A stretch of DNA of 64,000 bases, from assembly GCA_947370975.1 (NCBI GenBank), contig CANBNG010000005.1, forward strand, positions 132,826-196,825. The letters run 5' to 3'. The position numbers and the translations under genes are program-made. Source of the stretch: Beijerinckiaceae bacterium. Lineage in GTDB: Bacteria > Pseudomonadota > Alphaproteobacteria > Rhizobiales > Beijerinckiaceae. Of the stretch, positions 44,527 to 52,200 are shown piece after piece; position 1 is the stretch's first letter, and each line of letters opens with the position of its first letter. The notes under the pieces were generated by a model. That model searched no databases, was not told the origin of the DNA, and worked only from the letters and a program-made list of their open reading frames with translations.

Positions 44527-45453
44527 ATGACCAGCCTTTTGACAAATGCTTCTGCCATTACCGCGCTTCAGAATCTGAACGCGACCAACCGCAGCATGCA
44601 GACGACGCAGGACCGTATTTCCACGGGCATGCGCGTCGCCAATGCTGCGGATAATGCCGCCTATTGGTCCATCGCCACCACGATGCGCTCCGACAATGCG
44701 GCGCTCTCGACCGTCAGGGATGCGCTCGGCATGGGCTCGGCGACGGTGGACGTTGCCTCCGCCGCGCTCAAGACAACAGCCGACCTCACCACGCAGATCA
44801 AATCCAAGCTTGTGGCCGCGCGCGAGCCTGGCATCGACCGCGCGAAAGTGCAGGCCGAAATCAAGCAGCTGCAGGACCAGATGAAGAGCGTGGCGGAATC
44901 CTCCACCTTCTCGGGCCAGAACTGGCTGTCGGTGGATTCGGGCGCTGCCGATTACAATGCCACCAAAAGCGTTGTGGCCTCGTTCACGCGCTCTGGCACC
45001 GATGTGTCGATCGGCACGATCGATGTCGATACCTCGGCGGTGGCGCTTTATGATGCTGACGCCACGGGCGAAGGAATTATCGACAAGTTGCGCACGGTCA
45101 ATACGACCACCGACATTCAGGTCAGCGAACTCGATATTTCCGACCTGACGGATTCGACCGAGGATCAGACGACGCTGGACGATTATATCTCCGCCGTCGA
45201 TGGCGCGCTCACTGATGTCACCACGGCCGCAAGCGATCTCGGCGCGGTCAAGACCCGCATCAGCATGCAGACCGATTTCGTGTCCAATCTCATGGATGCC
45301 GTCACCAAGGGCGTCGGCCAGCTGGTCGATGCGGATATGAACCAGGAATCGACGCGGCTTCAGGCGCTGCAAGTGCAGCAGCAGCTTGGTGTGCAATCGC
45401 TCAGCATTGCCAACCAGTCGAGCCAGCAGATCCTGTCGCTCTTCAAGGGCTGA
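44527..45453 (+). CDS. Flagellin
   Basis: This 308-residue flagellin has the conserved N-terminal D0/D1 helices (MTSLLTNASAITALQNLNATN, RISTGMRVANAADNAAYWSI) and C-terminal helices (TDFVSNLMDAVTKGVGQLVDADMNQES, then LSIANQSSQQILSLFKG). The variable middle (about 135-225) is acidic and Thr/Asp-rich. The size and the D0/D1 pattern fit alphaproteobacterial Fla proteins. ATG 44527 follows AAGGGA by nine bases; a frame from 44443 adds an unconserved leader. It follows the che operon but no other flagellar gene is in the window. Confidence 0.95.
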   Translation: MTSLLTNASAITALQNLNATNRSMQTTQDRISTGMRVANAADNAAYWSIATTMRSDNAALSTVRDALGMGSATVDVASAALKTTADLTTQIKSKLVAAREPGIDRAKVQAEIKQLQDQMKSVAESSTFSGQNWLSVDSGAADYNATKSVVASFTRSGTDVSIGTIDVDTSAVALYDADATGEGIIDKLRTVNTTTDIQVSELDISDLTDSTEDQTTLDDYISAVDGALTDVTTAASDLGAVKTRISMQTDFVSNLMDAVTKGVGQLVDADMNQESTRLQALQVQQQLGVQSLSIANQSSQQILSLFKG

Positions 45454-45486
45454 TCGGGCGAAGCTAAATAAATACAAGGCGCGAAG

Positions 45487-45515
45487 CGGGCCCCACGAAT
45501 GTGGGGCCCGTTTTA
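45487..45515 (+). terminator. Rho-independent terminator of the flagellin gene
   Basis: CGGGCCCCAC and GTGGGGCCCG form a perfect 10-bp stem with a GAAT loop and run into TTTTA. The minus-strand side has no T-run, so it serves the flagellin transcript and not the convergent MotB-like gene. Confidence 0.9.
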
Positions 45516-45524
45516 TATTGTCGG

Positions 45525-46238
45525 CTAGCCGGCGGTTTTCACGACATCGACCGTCTCGGGCGCGTCGAGCCTATCGGCATCGCGCACCTGCACCTTGATT
45601 TTGGTGGGGCTCACACCCTGTTTGATGAGACGGGCGCGGATGAGCATGGCGCGGTAATAGGCCTTGCGGCGCGCCTCCGTCGCGCTGGTCTTGTTGGCGA
45701 CCGCAAGGGCGCTCACGAGCGCCCCGCCATTTTCTGCTCCCACCACATAGGCATCAACCGCGGCAAAGGTCTCCGCGCTCGGCTGCACGGCGTCAGGCTC
45801 AAACACCAGCCGCAACATGCCGGTGCCGGTGCTGGATGCCCCGCCGGCGCCATAGTCGCGTGCCGAAAACGTGTCCGGGCTTGTCACCTTGACTTCGCCA
45901 CCGGGGCCAGGCGCCAGGCGGCCCGCGGTTTCCGAAGGGCTGGTCGCTACCGATTGTCCGGTGGAGGCTGGCCCCGTTCCCCCGCCAGCACCATTGCCGA
46001 TCGCCTGGAGCACCGCGATCTGCAATTCATCGTTGGACATGGCGTCCACCTGCTGAAGATCGATATTGAGCGCTTTGGCAATGATATTGGAGAAATTGCG
46101 GCTCGCGCCCTGCGACAGGATGAAGACCATGACGCCAAGCACCATCATCACGAAGGTGAGCACCATCGTCATCGTGGTCAGGGCGTCGACGTAGCCCGGC
46201 CAATAGTTCTCTTCTTCGCCTTCGGAATTACCGGCCAT
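45525..46238 (-). CDS. MotB/OmpA-like protein of the secretion locus (SiiA-like)
   Basis: This 237-residue protein has one membrane helix near the N-terminus (about 20-45), a Gly/Ser/Thr-rich periplasmic linker (85-140) and a degenerate OmpA-like domain (LRLVFEPDAVQPSAETFAAV to RAMLIRARLIKQGVSPTKI). Ahead of the helix it reads PGYVDALTTM, matching the AYADFMTAM of MotB, with Asp18 in the position of the proton-carrying Asp. Stator B subunits of this type pair with a MotA-like protein; one is encoded across the RTX gene. AGGA precedes ATG 46238; a longer frame to 46295 is less likely. It lies 59 bases after the RTX gene on the same strand. Confidence 0.82.
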   Translation of the reverse strand: MAGNSEGEEENYWPGYVDALTTMTMVLTFVMMVLGVMVFILSQGASRNFSNIIAKALNIDLQQVDAMSNDELQIAVLQAIGNGAGGGTGPASTGQSVATSPSETAGRLAPGPGGEVKVTSPDTFSARDYGAGGASSTGTGMLRLVFEPDAVQPSAETFAAVDAYVVGAENGGALVSALAVANKTSATEARRKAYYRAMLIRARLIKQGVSPTKIKVQVRDADRLDAPETVDVVKTAG

Positions 46239-46297
46239 AACAAGTCCTGAAATATATGAATGAAAAGCACCGGCCCAGAGGGGCCGGCGCGGCACTA

Positions 46298-49200
46298 TTA
46301 CCCGGTCACCACATGCAATTGCGCAATGAGGTTCTGGTTCGAGGCATCCGAATAGAAATTATAATCGGTGGTCGAACCTGACCTGATGAATGAGGACTGC
46401 GAGTCCGTGATCGCCACGCTGTCGCCCGCATCGATGTTGATCGTCAGCTCCTTGACATCCGGGCGTCCACTCACGGACGCCCCGCTCATGGAGACAACCT
46501 GCGCACCAGTCAGCGAAGTGATTGTGGCAGTGACGCCCGCACTGCGGAAATCGAGAAATTCGACATTGGTGATCGCCGCAGCAAGCGCGGCGCCCGTGGC
46601 TGTCGAAGAGGCATTGATTAACACGGTGTCACTGTCATTACCGCCATCTGCCTTGAGCGTCGCCCCCGTCGCGGCAATGGCCGAGAGGCTGAAGCTCAAA
46701 ATATCGTTGCCGGCATCGCCGTTCAAAGTATCCGCGCCACCACCTCCGATCAGCGTGTCGTTTCCGTCGCCACCGGCAATGGAGTCACTGGCCACACCGC
46801 CGGTCAGGCGATTGTCCTCGCCCGACCCCGTCAGTCTGTTCGCAGATTTCGCTGAACCGGTGACATATTCAATCGTTGAAATTATGTCGCCCAGCGCATC
46901 GCCACCAGTTTGCGCGGCGCTCGAGTTCAGATCGATGGTGACACCCGCAGCAGAGCTGGAATAATCGGCAATATCGGCACTGCCAGCATCACCTGTCAGG
47001 GTGTCGCTTCCAGCGCCGCCGATGAGCGTGTCATTGTCTCCCCCGCCGCTCAGTGAATCATTGCCGCCATTACCCGAGAGATAATTGGAGACCCCGTCGC
47101 CAATTAACGTATCGCCGGCGGCGCCGCCTATGACCCCCTCGATCGATATCCAATTATCTTTTGAGCCGTTACTGGGCCCGGTATTAACAGTAGCGGCCGA
47201 ATTGAGAGACACACTCATAGAAGCGGCGGTACTCAAAAAGCTGTAATCGACAACGTCCATGCCATCGCCGCCATATACCGAATCGGCCCCAGCACCGGGG
47301 GCCAGCGTATCGTTGCCCCCAAATCCGTATAGCGTGTCGTTGCCACCATTGGACGAAAGATAATTCACCTCGCCATTACCTACAAGGCAGTCATTGCCAA
47401 GGTCAGTTATGAGGCCCTCGATAGAAATCAGCGTATCGACGTCGTTAGCGACTAATGTGACCGGGTTCGCGCTCAATGTAATCCTAAGGTTCAGAGCGCC
47501 CAAATAAGTATAATCGGCAACGTCTAGGCCACTACCGCCGATCAATGTGTCATTTCCGCCATAGCCCTCCAGAGTATCGTTGCCGAGCCCCCCGTCGAGG
47601 TAATTGGTCGACGTATTGCCTGCGAGCGTGTCGCCGCTAATGGAGTCGTTGCCGCTGCCGCCGATGAGTCCTTCGATATTCTGGAGGACATCCGCATCGC
47701 CCGCATTCGTGAAGGTAACAGCTCCTCCAGAGTTCAAATAAAGATTTAAATTAGCAGCACTATATGAAAAATTCGCAATATCGGTACCGATGCCGCCATC
47801 GATCGTGTCAGCGCCTGTGCCACCGAGAATTGTATCTGAACCGACGTCACCAAAGAGGCTGTCATCGCCACCGAGGCCATTCAGATAATTATCGACAGTA
47901 TCGCCGACTAACGCGTCACCCAGCGCGGAGCCGATCAGGCCTTCGATCGAGATAAGTTGGTCGATGCCCAATCCATCATTGACATAAATCGTGGCAGAAG
48001 AATTGAGGGTGATATTCAATGGAGTGACGGCGTTTTGAAAATCGGCAACGTCCATGTCATCTCCACCATTCAGGGTGTCACTGCCACCCGAACCGCTCAA
48101 CGTGTCATTGCCAAATCCACTCTGGAAAAGATTGTTATTCCCCTCGCCTTTGAGTGAATCGTTGCCTGAACCTGTGATATAGGATTCCACCTGTTCCACA
48201 ATATTGGCATCCGCACTACCCGTCACGAGCATCAGCGTCATTTTCGTGCCGGCGGTTATCGTCAAAGACGCTGTCGCATAGGAATAATCGACCAGGTCTG
48301 CCTGCCCGCCGCCGCCATTGAACGAATCAGCTCCACCAACACCTCTGAATGTTTCGTTTCCCACGCCTTGGCCTCCGTCGAAGCTTTCTGCCGCAGACGT
48401 CCCTAGAAACAGACCTGAATTTGTATTGTCGACATATTTCTCAAAGCCGGAAATATATGCTGTGAGGACGCCTGGAGTGCTCGTGGTCACGGTCCCCGCG
48501 GCGATATTGAAAGTCCAGGCCGAGCCAGACAGGCTATAATCAAGCGTATCGGTCCCATCGCCGCCGGAGAGGGTGAGGGCTCCTGAATTATTACTGGTGT
48601 TTGACGAGGCTGATGAACCGCCAACATAAATAGAGTCGTCGCCGATCCCACCGGCGTAAAAACCGCCCACATTCATCCCTGCACCCTTAAGGGTGTCGTT
48701 GAAATTGGACCCGATGATGCCGTCGATAGTTGAAGTCAGCGAATCGCCACCGTTGGCGCCAGTGACTGCGCCGTTACTGGCAATTTGGATGGAAAGCCCA
48801 ATCGCTGAATCGCTGTAATCGACAACATCCAGTCCAGCGCCGCCGTCAATGGTATCTTCGGCAGCCCCGCCCATGATCGTGTCATTGCCGGCGCCGCCGG
48901 ATAAACTATCCCTTCCGCCACCGCCCTTGATTGAATTGGCCTGAGCATCGCCTATAATTGTGTCCTCAATACCAGTGCCCGCAAAATTACGAATATTGAT
49001 CAGGCTGTCGGTATCGCCAGTCGCGACTGTAAGAGAGTAGGTTGCGGCACTGTTCAGCGTTACCGAAATACCCGCACCTGCGACGATATAGGAATAGTCT
49101 GCCCAGTCGTTGTCACCGCCGCCATCCAGCGTGTCGTTGCCCGCCTGGCCGGAGAGGCAGTCATCACCTGTGCCACCCCGGAGAAGCTGCGCACCTGCAC

Positions 49201-52200
49201 CGCCCGACAGGGTGTCATTGCCGATGCCACCATCCAGCATGCCGCCATCAAGCAGTCGAGACAGGCTGTCATTGCCCTCGTCGCCATAAACCGTATTGGC
49301 AGCGCTGCCCGAATCCCTAAGTGTGTCATGCCCAACGCCACCACGCACGGTCCAGATTCCAGCCTCATCAAACGCGAACTGATCTCCATTTGAGCTCAGA
49401 GCAATCTCGTTTACGAGACCCGCGATCAACACATCGGTCTCGACCGTCCCATTGCGCGTGACAGCAACCGTCACAGTCCCGCTCGGGCCTGCACCAGCTA
49501 TCGACCGAACCGCATCAGTCGCTCCGATCAGATCGGAATAATCGAACAGGTTCTTGGCTGCGAGCGTGCCGTCGAGCGTGTCGCTGCCTGCCCCGCCCCT
49601 CAGGGTCTCATTTCCCACCCCCGCAATGAGCCGGTCGCCACCATCGCCACCCGTCAATAAATCGTTGCCGCCACCGCCATCGAGCGTGTCATTGCCGAGC
49701 CCACCATTGAGCGTGTCATCGCCCAGGCCGCCCAGGATCTTGTTGTCGAAATCATCGCCGGTGATGTTGTCGGCTCGAATGCTACCCGTAAAATTACGGA
49801 AGCCGCTGATGTTATCGACATCCGAACCGGCAACGACAGTGACGATCGCCGCTCCATTGGCCATGGTGACGACAAGGCCCGTCGTATCTGCCAGAGCATA
49901 GGCCTGCGAATAATCAGCCGTATCGGTGCCACCACCGCCCACAAGCGTATCGAGGCCGCCACCGCCCGCGATGACGTCATTGCCTAAGCCGCCGGTGATC
50001 AGATTGGCGCCACCATCACCGCGCAATGTGTTCGCGCCCGTCTGGGAACCCCGCAGGTTCTCGATGCCGGACAAGATATCGCCCTGCGCATCGCCGCCCG
50101 ATTGCGCGCCCGCCACGCCGAGATCGACCGAGACGCCCACGCTCGAAGCCCAATAATCGGCCAGGTCCGTACCGTCCATGCCCTTCAGGGTGTCGGCCCC
50201 GCCAAGGCCGATCAATGTGTCGTTGACATTGCCGCCCTGCAGCAAATTGTCCTGGCTATTGCCAGAGAGCATATTGTTGCCTGCAAGCGAGCCAATCACG
50301 CCCAGGATGTTGATGAGCAAGTCACCCAACGCGTCGCCGGTCGCCTGGATGTTGGTTGTATCAAGGTCAATCGCGACGGCAGCCGCAGAGGCGGAATAAT
50401 CGGCCACTGCAAACCCGCCCGTACCAATCAGCGTATCGGCCCCCTGCCCGCCCGCGAGCGTGTCATTGCCGCCACCGCCAGTCAGCACATTGCCCAAGAT
50501 ATCGCCGGTTACGCTGTCGTTCAGCGCTGTGCCGATGAAGTTTTCAATGCTGCGGAGAACGTCAACATCCTCACCCACGGCCACCGTGACAGTAATGTCC
50601 GCATCGCGATTCAAGGTGACCGTCAGGCCTGCCGCGCCTGTGGTGACATAGGAATAATCGGCGGTGTCATTCTCTGCGCCGCCATCAAGCGTGTCGCGAC
50701 CGCCACGGCCCATCAGCGTGTCTTTACCGGTGCCGCCGACAAAATAATTATCGAGGCCATTGCCCTTGATGGAATTGGAAAGAATGCTTCCGCCGTAGAT
50801 ATTCTCAATTCCGATAATTCGATCACTTTCGCCGCCCGTCATAATAACGGATTCCAGCTCAAGATCGGCGGTTATGCCCACGATCGAGCCTGAATAATCG
50901 ACAAGGTCAGTACCCGCTCCGCCATCAATTGAGTCATTGCCCGCTCCGCCGATAAACGTATCGTTGAAGCCCCAACCGGTGAGAGAATTGTCGTCGGCAT
51001 TGCCAATAAGTTTGCTGCCGAAGTTGACGGCGCCAACAACATCTTCAATGCTGACGAAAATATCGCCCTGCGCATCGCCGCCAGATTGGACATATGCACC
51101 AAGATCGATCGTTACACTGGACGAAGCCTCGCTGTAATCGGCCACATCGCGATCGTCGCCACCGACCAGACAATCCGCGCCCACGCCGCCTTTCATATAA
51201 TTACGACCGCCTAGCCCCACGAGCGTGTCGTTGCCGTTGCCGCCGATGAGCGTATCGTTGATGCCGCCACCGGTGAGGACGTTGTCACGGCCATCGCCTT
51301 TGAGCCAGTTTTCAAAGGCCAGGGCCCCGGTCACATTTTCGATGCTCTCAATCACGTCGCCCGCCGCATCGCCATCTGTTTGGGATGAGCCGGACAGATC
51401 GACGGTCACGCCATGCGCCGACCCGGAATAATCGACCAGATCGACCCCGTCGCCACCCTTCAGCGTGTCAGCGCCGACACCGCCACTCAATGTGTCGCCA
51501 AGATCTCCGCCTGTTAGAACATTGGCCGCTTCATTACCAACAAGCTTGCTCGCCCATAGAGCAGCGCCAATGGCATTGTTGATGCCCAGATAGATATCGC
51601 CCGCTGCATAACCGCCAGAGCCCCCACCGCCGAGATCGACAGTCACTGACGCTGACGAATTGGCGTAAGACACGACGTCGCTTCCACCTCCGCCCTGGAA
51701 TGTGTCGTTACCAAGATCCCCGTTAAACGTGTCGGCACCGGCGCCGCCGACAAATTTGTTGGCCAAATTGTCTCCACTAAAAAAATTGCTTTGGCTCGCG
51801 GAGCCGATCACCCCTTCAAAACCGGAAATCACGTCACCGTCGGCATCGCCGCCGCTGGCGGTATTGGCTGCAAGATTGATCGTGATGCCGATGCCGGAGG
51901 CGGAATAATCGAGATAATCAAAGCCGGCGCCATCGCCGCCGATGAGCGTGTCATGGCCGCCATTTCCAGCAATGGTGTCGCTGCCAGCGCCACCGGTAAT
52001 GACATTGCCCTGAGCATCACCGGCCAGAGAATTGTCACCCGTCGCAGATCCGCGCAGATTGAGGATGCCGCTCAGGACATCGCCCTCCGCATCCCCACCA
52101 TGCGCCACTGCGCCGGCCAGACTGACCCTCACACCAAGCGCGGACGTCCAGTAATCGACGATATCCACGCCGCCGCCGCCCACAAAGGTATCTGCGCCAC

